The position numbers and the translations under genes were made by a program. Shown piece by piece: positions 1 to 6,076 of a stretch of DNA of 19,300 nucleotides. Source of the DNA: an uncultured Clostridium sp. (GTDB lineage: Bacteria; Bacillota_A; Clostridia; TANB77; CAG-508); contig CANCZH010000033.1 in assembly GCA_947382445.1 (NCBI GenBank), positions 1-19,300 on the forward strand, read 5' to 3'. The notes below the pieces were generated by a model, which saw only the letters and a list, made by a program, of their open reading frames with translations, had not been told where the DNA came from and made no database searches. Position 1 is the first letter of the stretch; every line of letters begins with the position of its first letter.

Positions 1-52
1 CCAATTATCTATTTTTTTCACAAAAGGCTTGACTTTTAATAGTTAGTCTCCT

Positions 53-271
53 TTATTTTGTATTTCTTTTTATCCTTTCTTTTGCTTCTTCAATAGTTTC
101 ATCATCATTTCTTAAAAATTTGTCTACAAATTTGTCTTCGATTTTTTTGTATCCAGATACTGTTCCATTTTCTATTTTCTTATATTCATCTACAACTCCT
201 TTTTCAATCTTTTTGTATCCTTTTACTACTGTTTCTTCAATTTTCTTGTTAGCGTTTTTTAATTTTGACAT
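53..271 (-). CDS. Small 11-residue-repeat (hendecad) protein, 72 aa
   Basis: Function not recognised. The protein is highly charged, has no membrane segment or signal peptide, and is built from an 11-residue repeat: the motif KKIE recurs at residues 9, 20, 31 and 42, exactly 11 apart, usually preceded by G/E-Y and followed by a charged residue, G/T and a pair of V-like residues. Hendecad periodicity is what amphipathic helices or right-handed coiled coils use, so membrane-surface association or self-association is plausible (inference). The tail (residues 53-72) is acidic/basic and non-repetitive. The start is secure: AAAGGAGGAG lies a few bases upstream of the ATG. The gene is divergent from the TetR regulator at 393, which probably controls it. 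Confidence 0.75.
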   Translation of the reverse strand: MSKLKNANKKIEETVVKGYKKIEKGVVDEYKKIENGTVSGYKKIEDKFVDKFLRNDDETIEEAKERIKRNTK

Positions 272-321
272 ATAAACTCCTCCTTTCTTTATTTCAACAC
301 TTGTTGTTTTAACTTAACAAT

Positions 322-373
322 AGTATAATGTTGATATATATAAAAAACAATCGTCAATTCATCGACATTTGTT
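322..373. promoter_or_regulatory. Divergent overlapping promoters with candidate TetR operator
   Basis: On the minus strand, TTGTTT (345-350) and TATACT (322-327) are separated by 17 bp and would drive the small repeat protein. On the plus strand, TATAAT lies at 324-329, with a weak TTGTTG 17 bp upstream (301-306), and would drive the TetR gene. An imperfect inverted repeat with 8 of 10 paired positions (346-355 and 364-373, 8-bp spacer) covers the minus-strand -35. Divergent overlapping promoters with a dyad fit a TetR autoregulator, but the operator is a proposal only. Confidence 0.45.
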
Positions 374-392
374 GGAATAATGGAGGTTTTAA

Positions 393-923
393 ATGAATAC
401 ACCTAATAATAAAAGGAAAAAAGAATCTCAAAGTAAGATTGAGAAGACCTTTTTACAATTATTGCAAACAAAAGAGTTATCAAGTATTTCAGTTACAGAT
501 ATTTGCAAAATATCAAACTTAAATAGGACAACTTTTTATTCTAATTATATTGATATATATGATTTGGCTGATAAAATAAAAGAAAAACTAGAAGCTGATG
601 TTGCAGAAATATATAAATATGAAACTGATAATCAATATAATAGTAATGATTTTTTAAAGTTGTTTCAACATATAAAGGATAATCAATTGTTTTATAAAAC
701 TTATTTTAAGTTGGGTTTTGATAATGAATATGGAATTTTTCGATATGATACTAATTTAGCTAAGAAACATTTTAATGATAAATTTATTGAATATCATATT
801 GAATTTTTTAGAAATGGATTAAATAGTGTTATTAAGTTATGGCTTGAAAATGGTTGCAAGGAATCTCCTGAGGAAATAAATTCTATAATTATAAGTGAGT
901 ATTGGGGCAGAAAAAAAGATTGA
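393..923 (+). CDS. TetR/AcrR family transcriptional regulator
   Basis: DNA-binding repressor of the TetR family, 176 aa. Residues about 12-60 form the TetR helix-turn-helix domain, with the recognition segment ending in the diagnostic N-R-T-T-F-Y-S-N-Y (about 44-53). The C-terminal part is all-helical and resembles the Firmicutes TetR_C-type ligand/dimerisation domain; its ligand cannot be told from sequence. ATG follows GGAGG by seven bases. It is the only plus-strand gene in the window and is divergent from the 72-aa repeat protein, its most likely target. Its stop codon lies inside the hairpin shared with the convergent gene at 949. Confidence 0.9.
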   Translation: MNTPNNKRKKESQSKIEKTFLQLLQTKELSSISVTDICKISNLNRTTFYSNYIDIYDLADKIKEKLEADVAEIYKYETDNQYNSNDFLKLFQHIKDNQLFYKTYFKLGFDNEYGIFRYDTNLAKKHFNDKFIEYHIEFFRNGLNSVIKLWLENGCKESPEEINSIIISEYWGRKKD

Positions 924-940
924 TTAGCTCAATCTTTTTT
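912..940. terminator. Bidirectional intrinsic terminator
   Basis: A perfect 12-bp stem (912-923 with 929-940) with a 5-base loop, A-run on the left and T-run on the right, between convergent genes. The TetR stop codon (921-923) is within the left arm. Confidence 0.85.
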
Positions 941-948
941 CATTTATT

Positions 949-1590
949 CTAATTCTGTGAAAAAAATGCTGGAAATATACCTATTTTTGAACCAATTGTA
1001 TGAAATATTGGAAAAGTAATTAAAACTATTATTAATTGAATCAACATAACTGTTCCATCAACATAATATTCTGAACTAATTACTTCTGCTTCACCAACCA
1101 TATCAATATAGAAGTCTTTACGGTCTAAATGTTCTTTATATTCAATTTGCTCTATAAATGTAGTTTCACTACTTAAATCTGCTTCAACAATTCTACCTAC
1201 TGGTAAAATAGAATCTCCGCTATAAATTGAATCTCCAATATGAGTTACACCATCATTATTGACTCTTGCAGCAACTTTTTCTCCTGATGGTAATGTTACA
1301 GCATATAAATACATTCCTTTATAATATCCTGCTCCTTTATTACGATATTCAATTCCTGGTGATACAATTGTAAAATTGTCGTGTGATAATAGGTCTTCAA
1401 TATTTTCAGCTCTAAATATATCTTCTGAAGCTTTTCCACCTATTTCATTAATACCAACTTTCTTTTCTTCTGTGTAACTCTCGTATTTCTTTTCTAATAT
1501 ATTAGTAGCTATTTTTCCAGCTCCTATCGCAAGTAGTACACTAAGTAATAAACATAACCAAATATCAAATCTTAAAATATGATATCTCAT
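949..1590 (-). CDS. Hypothetical membrane protein with two TM segments
   Basis: Family not recognised, 213 aa. A hydrophobic helix at about residues 9-30 and another at about 178-201 bracket a soluble domain of roughly 140 residues that is probably extracytoplasmic. That domain is beta-rich in appearance, with motifs such as G-A-G-Y-Y-K-G near residue 87 and several D/G turns, and has no cysteines. The ATG is preceded by AAGGGAG. It appears monocistronic: it ends in the shared terminator with TetR, and the SDR gene upstream has an 85-bp gap before it. That gap holds only a weak 9-bp dyad (1618-1626 and 1660-1668). Confidence 0.7.
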   Translation of the reverse strand: MRYHILRFDIWLCLLLSVLLAIGAGKIATNILEKKYESYTEEKKVGINEIGGKASEDIFRAENIEDLLSHDNFTIVSPGIEYRNKGAGYYKGMYLYAVTLPSGEKVAARVNNDGVTHIGDSIYSGDSILPVGRIVEADLSSETTFIEQIEYKEHLDRKDFYIDMVGEAEVISSEYYVDGTVMLIQLIIVLITFPIFHTIGSKIGIFPAFFSQN

Positions 1591-1675
1591 AATTATTTTA
1601 ACTCCCTTTTTTTCAACTATACATTACCATTTAAAAAGTAACTTTTCAATATTTATTTCTAATGTATATTTTCTC

Positions 1676-2911
1676 TTATTTTATTATATTTTTTAGTGGG
1701 ATAGCTATTTCTTTTAATTTTTCAAAGCAATCTTTAGCCTTTTTAATTTCTAATTTATTCATCGTAACATATCCTCTTGATGTTCCATCACTAGGTAAAT
1801 CAACAAGTAATGCATAATCATCAATTCCAATCCATCCATCTTTAACAATTTTTAAAAGTTCTGGGTATTTGTCTTTTAATTCATTAATATCAATAAAACT
1901 TGTTATTATTTTATCACTAGCTAAATACCTTTCTATATATTTATTGCTTTTATATTTTTTTGCTTTATCTTTACTAAATAAAAATATTCTTTCCATTTTA
2001 ACACCACGATTTACAGCATCAAAATTACTTTCAATAAATTTTTTCTCAGCTGGGTCCTCATTCCATTCATTATCCATCATAGTAGATATAATCCACATTT
2101 CAGAACCACTTTTAGTTTCAGAGAAAAATTTATCTAAAATTCTATAAAACTTCCCTGAATCTAAATCTTCTGTTTTTGATTGTTCATCAACAGATAAATA
2201 TCCACCGTCTGATACAAGTGAACTTCCATTCGTATATTTATGTCTTGTTAACATCAAATAAATATCATCTGCTATTTCGTGTGGATACCCTAATCTCTTC
2301 ATTGGAATTGAATTTTTTGCTTTGTTAAAAGAATCATCATTTTCCATAACTCCACCTATCCATCCAGCCATTACAGAATTAACTCTTACACCGTACATTT
2401 CAGTAAATACATTAGCAAATGTTTGAACTAGATTTACTTTTGCAGCTTGTGCAGAAGCATATGCTGATGCTCCAAATGAACCACGATATGCCTCAATGCT
2501 GTTTACCATAACTATACTTGATTCAAAATTCATTTTCTTTACTATTTCTCTAACTAATAAATTAGCAGCAAAAACATTTACTTTATAGCTTTCTTCAAAT
2601 TTATCATAATCAAAATCAAATGCATTTTCAAGTTCAAAATAAATTTCCATGAATACAAATCCAAATATATCTTCATTTATCTCTGATATAGTTTTTAAAA
2701 GAGATTCTCTATTAAAATAATTAACTGGTTTTAATTCGATGTCATTATTTATTAAATCATTATCAATCTTACTATCTTGCTGATATAATCCAATAATATG
2801 GTATCTTTTTTCTAATAATATCTTTGATAATTCTTTGCCTATTTCTGAATTTATTCCTGCAATAATCACAATTTTTTTATCTGAATTTCCATTTTTATTT
2901 AAATAATCCAT
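1676..2911 (-). CDS. SDR-family protein with missing catalytic Lys and extra C-terminal domain
   Basis: 411 aa. Residues about 13-245 are a short-chain dehydrogenase/reductase fold: degenerate cofactor loop A-G-I-N-S-E-I-G (18-25, normally TGxxxGxG), Asn112, Ser138 and Tyr151 of the catalytic tetrad, and the C-terminal R-L-G-Y-P-H-E-I / V-S-D-G-G segment. The lysine expected four residues after Tyr151 is Gln155. About 150 further residues (262-411) form a second domain not usual in SDRs, with W-I-I-S-T and R-I-F-L-F strands; it is vaguely like ligand-sensing PLD-like domains, but I cannot assign it. The ATG at 2911 is preferred because GGTGAT sits just upstream; a GTG at 2923 would put that SD inside the gene. 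Catalytic activity is doubtful; a sensing or scaffold role is possible. Confidence 0.8.
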   Translation of the reverse strand: MDYLNKNGNSDKKIVIIAGINSEIGKELSKILLEKRYHIIGLYQQDSKIDNDLINNDIELKPVNYFNRESLLKTISEINEDIFGFVFMEIYFELENAFDFDYDKFEESYKVNVFAANLLVREIVKKMNFESSIVMVNSIEAYRGSFGASAYASAQAAKVNLVQTFANVFTEMYGVRVNSVMAGWIGGVMENDDSFNKAKNSIPMKRLGYPHEIADDIYLMLTRHKYTNGSSLVSDGGYLSVDEQSKTEDLDSGKFYRILDKFFSETKSGSEMWIISTMMDNEWNEDPAEKKFIESNFDAVNRGVKMERIFLFSKDKAKKYKSNKYIERYLASDKIITSFIDINELKDKYPELLKIVKDGWIGIDDYALLVDLPSDGTSRGYVTMNKLEIKKAKDCFEKLKEIAIPLKNIIK

Positions 2912-2927
2912 TTTTATCACCACATAT

Positions 2928-2956
2928 AGAGTATACTGAATTCAGAATATTGTCAA
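2928..2956 (-). promoter_or_regulatory. Promoter with palindrome in the spacer (SDR gene)
   Basis: A consensus -35 TTGACA (2951-2956) is followed by TACTCT (2928-2933, 17-bp spacing) or TATACT (2930-2935, 15-bp spacing). The palindrome CTGAATTCAG (2936-2945), extendable to 18 bp with one mismatched pair (2932-2949), lies exactly between the two boxes, so a regulator binding it would block or remodel the promoter. No regulator gene is adjacent. Confidence 0.55.
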
Positions 2957-3002
2957 TATATAATTTTTACAATATTTAATTTGCTAATTTCTATTATGAA
3001 AC

Positions 3003-3041
3003 AAAAATACTCTATACAATAGTTATGCATAGAGTATTTTT
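3003..3041. terminator. Intrinsic terminator
   Basis: A perfect 13-bp stem (3003-3015 with 3029-3041) with a 13-base loop, A- and T-runs at the ends. It lies downstream of the thioredoxin-ferredoxin operon on the minus strand and upstream of the SDR promoter. Confidence 0.75.
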
Positions 3042-3130
3042 AATTAGTTTTCTATTCATTCTTCTACTTTTGCTGTATCAACATAGCTTCCTTGTATTAC
3101 TACTTCATGAGTAACAAATATATATCTTTT

Positions 3131-3316
3131 TTACAATACTAATGCTTTTTTAGGGCAAAAATTTGAACATTTGCCACATCTTATGCATTTATCATAATCT
3201 ATTTTAGGTGCTTCAAAATCTTTTTGGCTTAATGCTCCAACTGGACAAACATTTACAGCTGGACATTTATGATTTTGAGGACAATTCTCTATTATTATTT
3301 TTAGTTTTCTCTCCAT
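3131..3316 (-). CDS. Small 4Fe-4S ferredoxin-like protein
   Basis: 61-aa electron carrier. The second motif is canonical, C44-x2-C47-x2-C50-x3-C54-P. The first is unusual: C12-x5-C18-x5-C24-P-V-G-A-L keeps the CPxGAL end but lacks the CxxCxxC run, so one cluster is certain and the second may be modified or absent. Small ferredoxins of this form are known in Clostridia. It is the last gene of the FTR-thioredoxin operon (13 bp after trx) and a good candidate for the electron donor of the reductase. AAGGAG precedes the ATG. The reading frame stays open for 24 more codons after its TAA (to 3056), which may be chance or a remnant. Confidence 0.85.
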   Translation of the reverse strand: MERKLKIIIENCPQNHKCPAVNVCPVGALSQKDFEAPKIDYDKCIRCGKCSNFCPKKALVL

Positions 3317-3329
3317 GCTTATCTCCTTT

Positions 3330-3650
3330 TTACAATAAATTATTTATTGTATTATTTAATTCAGATTTTGTACAAAAACCAATGCTACTTTTTACAATTT
3401 CTCCATTTTTAAAAAACACAAGTGTTGGTACACTCATTATGTCGTATTTTATTGCTAACTCTTGATTTTCATCTACATTTACTTTGCAAACTTTCACACT
3501 ATCTGAATATTCATTTGCTATTTCTGAAATAATTGGAGATAGCATTTTACATGGTCCACACCAAGTTGCAAAAAAATCAATTAAAACTAACTTATCTGTA
3601 TTAGTTATCTCTTCGTTAAAATTACTTAAATTTAGGTTTATTTCACTCAT
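3330..3650 (-). CDS. trxA: Thioredoxin
   Basis: Cytosolic protein-disulfide reductant, 106 aa, full length for the family. The active site W-C31-G-P-C34-K is intact, Asp25 is in place, and the cis-proline loop S-V-P75-T is present. There are two additional cysteines (C55 and one in the G-F-C-T segment near the C-terminus). AAAGGAGG precedes the ATG. It sits between a ferredoxin:thioredoxin reductase-type gene (14 bp upstream) and a ferredoxin gene (13 bp downstream), so it is likely reduced by ferredoxin rather than by NADPH. Confidence 0.95.
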   Translation of the reverse strand: MSEINLNLSNFNEEITNTDKLVLIDFFATWCGPCKMLSPIISEIANEYSDSVKVCKVNVDENQELAIKYDIMSVPTLVFFKNGEIVKSSIGFCTKSELNNTINNLL

Positions 3651-3664
3651 TTATTTTTCCTCCT

Positions 3665-3865
3665 TTAATCTATACTTTTGTAATAAAGCATACAATGACA
3701 ATATCCCTCAAAATTTGGGTCTTTAATCTGATTTTTAAATTCTTTACACATACATTTAGTTTCATCTGTTCTTTCTGTTCTGCAAGGACAATAGCCACCT
3801 GTCTTTTTCAATCCCTCTTTTATTGTGTCTACAACTTCTTTATTAGAATTTAACTTTACTCCCAA
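3665..3865 (-). CDS. Ferredoxin:thioredoxin reductase catalytic-type (FeThRed_B) protein
   Basis: 66-aa protein with the six signature cysteines of the FTR catalytic subunit: C26-P-C28, C38-M-C40 and C56-H-C58-M-L-Y. In the family these bind a 4Fe-4S cluster next to a redox disulfide and pass electrons from ferredoxin to thioredoxin. The spacing between motifs (9 and 15 residues) differs from the plant/cyanobacterial pattern, as in short clostridial versions. The start is TTG at 3865, supported by AAAGGAGGAG seven to eight bases upstream; no in-frame ATG fits. First gene of a three-gene operon with thioredoxin and ferredoxin. No gene for the variable (alpha) subunit is present. Confidence 0.85.
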   Translation of the reverse strand: MGVKLNSNKEVVDTIKEGLKKTGGYCPCRTERTDETKCMCKEFKNQIKDPNFEGYCHCMLYYKSID

Positions 3866-3939
3866 ACTTGTCTCCTCCTTTAATTTTCTCTACCTATTTT
3901 ACTACAAATTAATATTTTTATGAATACATAATAACGCAA

Positions 3940-3970
3940 AAGCAAATAGTTTGCAACAAATTATTTGCTT
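3940..3970 (-). terminator. Hairpin at 3' end of membrane-protein gene
   Basis: A 9-bp perfect stem (3940-3948 with 3962-3970), 13-base loop, overlapping the stop codon of the gene ending at 3969. On the minus strand only a short TTTT tract follows, so termination may be inefficient. Confidence 0.5.
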
Positions 3971-4580
3971 ATATTAGAATTATGCATAAAATTAGGCTCA
4001 AAGTAGCAACAATAGGATTTACTTTCTTTATTATAGGTAATTTAATTTTATCATCTAATAAAAATAATCCAACAGTAATTAAACTTGTTCCTAAATTTTT
4101 AGTTATCATAAAATCAATTGTTTTTTGCATAGATGTTAATATTGAAAATTTATATATAAATTCTGGTGCACACATTAAGTACAAACAATATGCTATTCTC
4201 CATGCGGTATTCATAATAAAAATTAAACTATATTTTTGAACTCTATTTATATTTTTCTTCTCTTCTAGTTTCTTCAAAATAAAAACTAATCCAGCAAAAG
4301 TACATCCTTCTAGTAGTATTGAAATTGCTGGATTAATTACTTTATCTAATCGTATACCTGTAAATATATCTAATAATTTTATACTGCAACTTATTATAGA
4401 AATAACGATTATTGAACTGATTTTTCCTGTTGATTTATATACTTGTCTCATAAAGAAAAATGCTATTGGAAGCAATACAAAAGTACTACTTATATTAGTT
4501 AAATGCACTAAATATCCTAGAGTTGCTTCAACAATTCCCCATAAAGCTCCATAAAAAATATTAACACTTAAAAAAGACAT
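3969..4580 (-). CDS. Polytopic membrane protein at the end of the molybdenum-hydroxylase operon
   Basis: 203 aa with about six hydrophobic segments (near residues 5-25, 31-46, 54-72, 89-103, 118-138, 158-170 and 182-203) joined by short loops, and no soluble domain. I do not recognise the family; the size and compact helices resemble small transport components such as ECF S-components, but no diagnostic motif is seen. The start at 4580 is chosen because GGAGG lies six bases upstream; the longer start at 4592 would put that ribosome binding site inside the coding region. It lies 50 bp downstream of the 2Fe-2S subunit gene with no terminator between, so co-transcription with the hydroxylase is likely, suggesting substrate or product movement (inference). 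Confidence 0.65.
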   Translation of the reverse strand: MSFLSVNIFYGALWGIVEATLGYLVHLTNISSTFVLLPIAFFFMRQVYKSTGKISSIIVISIISCSIKLLDIFTGIRLDKVINPAISILLEGCTFAGLVFILKKLEEKKNINRVQKYSLIFIMNTAWRIAYCLYLMCAPEFIYKFSILTSMQKTIDFMITKNLGTSLITVGLFLLDDKIKLPIIKKVNPIVATLSLILCIILI

Positions 4581-4630
4581 ATTAACCTCCATTTCTTACT
4601 AGTTAACTATATGTCCTTTTTTCTTTTATA

Positions 4631-5108
4631 TTACCTTTTCTTTGCATTTGGAAACACAGCTTCAACAGCTGAGCGTATTTCATCGTAACTTGTACATCTA
4701 CATAAATTGGATTGAAGCCATTCTTCGATTGTATTTTCATCTGCATTTGGATTATTCATATATAATGCATGACAAACTATTAAAAATCCTGATGTGCAAT
4801 ATCCACATTGAAAAGCACCACAATCTACAAAAGCCTGTTGAATTGGAGTATTTTTTAGTCCTTCTATTGTAATTATTTCATGACCAACCGCTTCTACTGT
4901 TAATATTAAACAAGATTTCACAGGATATCCGTCCATAATAACTGTGCATGCACCACAGTCTCCGTTTTTACATCCTGGCTTTGCTCCAGTTAGTCCGAGC
5001 CTGTGTCCTTAATGTATCTAATAATAAATCTGATGGTCTTACCATAACTTTAATTTTTGAAGAATTAACATTTAACTCTAATACAGTTTTATCTTCATAT
5101 ATAGTCAT
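4631..5108 (-). pseudogene. Molybdenum hydroxylase 2Fe-2S subunit, frameshifted
   Basis: Small electron-transfer subunit of a xanthine dehydrogenase/CO dehydrogenase-family enzyme. The N-terminal 2Fe-2S ferredoxin domain (C-K-N-G-D-C-G-A-C and the later partner Cys) and the C-terminal helical domain (C-G-Y-C-T then C-R-C) carry all eight cluster cysteines. The reading frame breaks once: after L-R-T-Q-A an extra base, the C pairing with G4997, shifts the frame; removing it gives A-G-L-T-G-A-K-P-G-C and a 158-residue protein of normal family length. AAGGA precedes the ATG at 5108. Either a true frameshift mutation or a sequence error; every other part looks functional. Confidence 0.85.
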
Positions 5109-5144
5109 TTTACATTTTCCTTGTATAATATATTTAGGTTTTTA

Positions 5145-5202
5145 AAAGGTTACCCATAAACCTTTATAGATAATTATGTTAATCGATGATATAATTATCT
5201 AT
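5145..5202. other. Double hairpin in the xdh-type operon intergenic region
   Basis: The 132-bp gap between the FAD and 2Fe-2S subunit genes contains two abutting dyads: a 7-bp stem with a 7-base loop (5145-5151 with 5159-5165) and a 12-bp stem with a 13-base loop (5166-5177 with 5191-5202). Neither is followed by a clear T-run, so they look less like terminators than like mRNA-processing or stabilising structures, or a small palindromic repeat element. Confidence 0.6.
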
Positions 5203-5240
5203 GTTAGCACTGTGGACTCTTAATTTTTCTTTCTAAAAAA

Positions 5241-6073
5241 TTATAAATTAAAATTATCTAGAACTTTATTAACTGTATTTTTTAAAACAAATTCTCTATA
5301 TTTTTTTGAACCATCAATATTATCCATTGGACTATCTGGTAAATTTTTAATTATCTCGTTTAATTCGTTTTCTCTGTTTAAATTTGAATTATTTAATATT
5401 TCTTCTATTTTCTTACTTCTAAATGGAAAACTACATAAGCCTGAAAAAGCAATTTTTAGACTATTGTTATCTATTAAAGCTGTTGTTGTAAGTAATGGAT
5501 AATCTATTTTATCACTTTTGGTCTTTTTTACATGAATGTATGGCATGTCTAAATACTTTGTGTCAATTGCAAACTTTGTAATGAATTCATTGTCTTTTAG
5601 TATTATTTTTCGATTAAAAATTTCATCTATATTTTTTTCTATCTCAAAAGTGCCATCATATATAAATACTTTACTGTTGCTCAATAATAATGGTAAAACG
5701 CTTTCTCTGTATATTATACTACCACATACATTACCACCAATTGTAATTCTATTTTGATTTGTATGGTCTGCTATTCTTCCGAACAGTTAAACCGTAGCAA
5801 AGGAAATATGTTTGATGTTTTTATTCTAGTTAGTGTAACACAACTACCAATAATTAATTGATTATCTACTATCTTCATCTCCTGCATTTCTGGTATGGAT
5901 TTTAAATCTATTACTACGTCTATATTAATACTTGAAACTCTTGCCATTGTTATAATTTCAGATCCACCAGCATAAAACTTTACTTTTTTTCCATCATTTT
6001 TATATTTGTTATACACATCTGATGCTTCTTTGAAGGTATCTGGTTTGCAATAAATAATATCATTTGGAATCAT
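5241..6073 (-). pseudogene. Molybdenum hydroxylase FAD subunit, frameshifted
   Basis: Medium, FAD-binding subunit (CoxM/XdhB type). The N-terminal part has the F-Y-A-G-G-S-E flavin loop (about residues 34-40). The central part has I-A-D-H-T, N-R-I-T-I-G-G-N-V-C-G and the Y-R-E-S-V-L-P-L-L-L segment. The C-terminal FAD-subunit domain runs to 5241. The two halves are in different frames, separated near 5779-5794. Removing two extra bases (the Cs pairing with G5794 and G5781, each before GG) gives F-P-L-L-G-L-T-V-G-R-I-A-D-H and one open frame of 276 residues, close to the family length. The start overlaps the end of the large-subunit gene, with GGAGG upstream, implying coupled translation. Confidence 0.85.
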
Positions 6074-6076
6074 AAT

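Noticed and set aside
1618..1668. 9-bp inverted repeat with a 33-base loop upstream of the 213-aa membrane protein
   Set aside because: AT-rich, short arms and a long loop; consistent with chance in this base composition.
4991..5794. Programmed +1 frameshifting as an explanation for the broken hydroxylase subunits
   Set aside because: No slippery run, stop-codon context or conserved stimulator at the sites; two events would be needed in one gene, and the same change occurs in an unrelated dehydrogenase gene.
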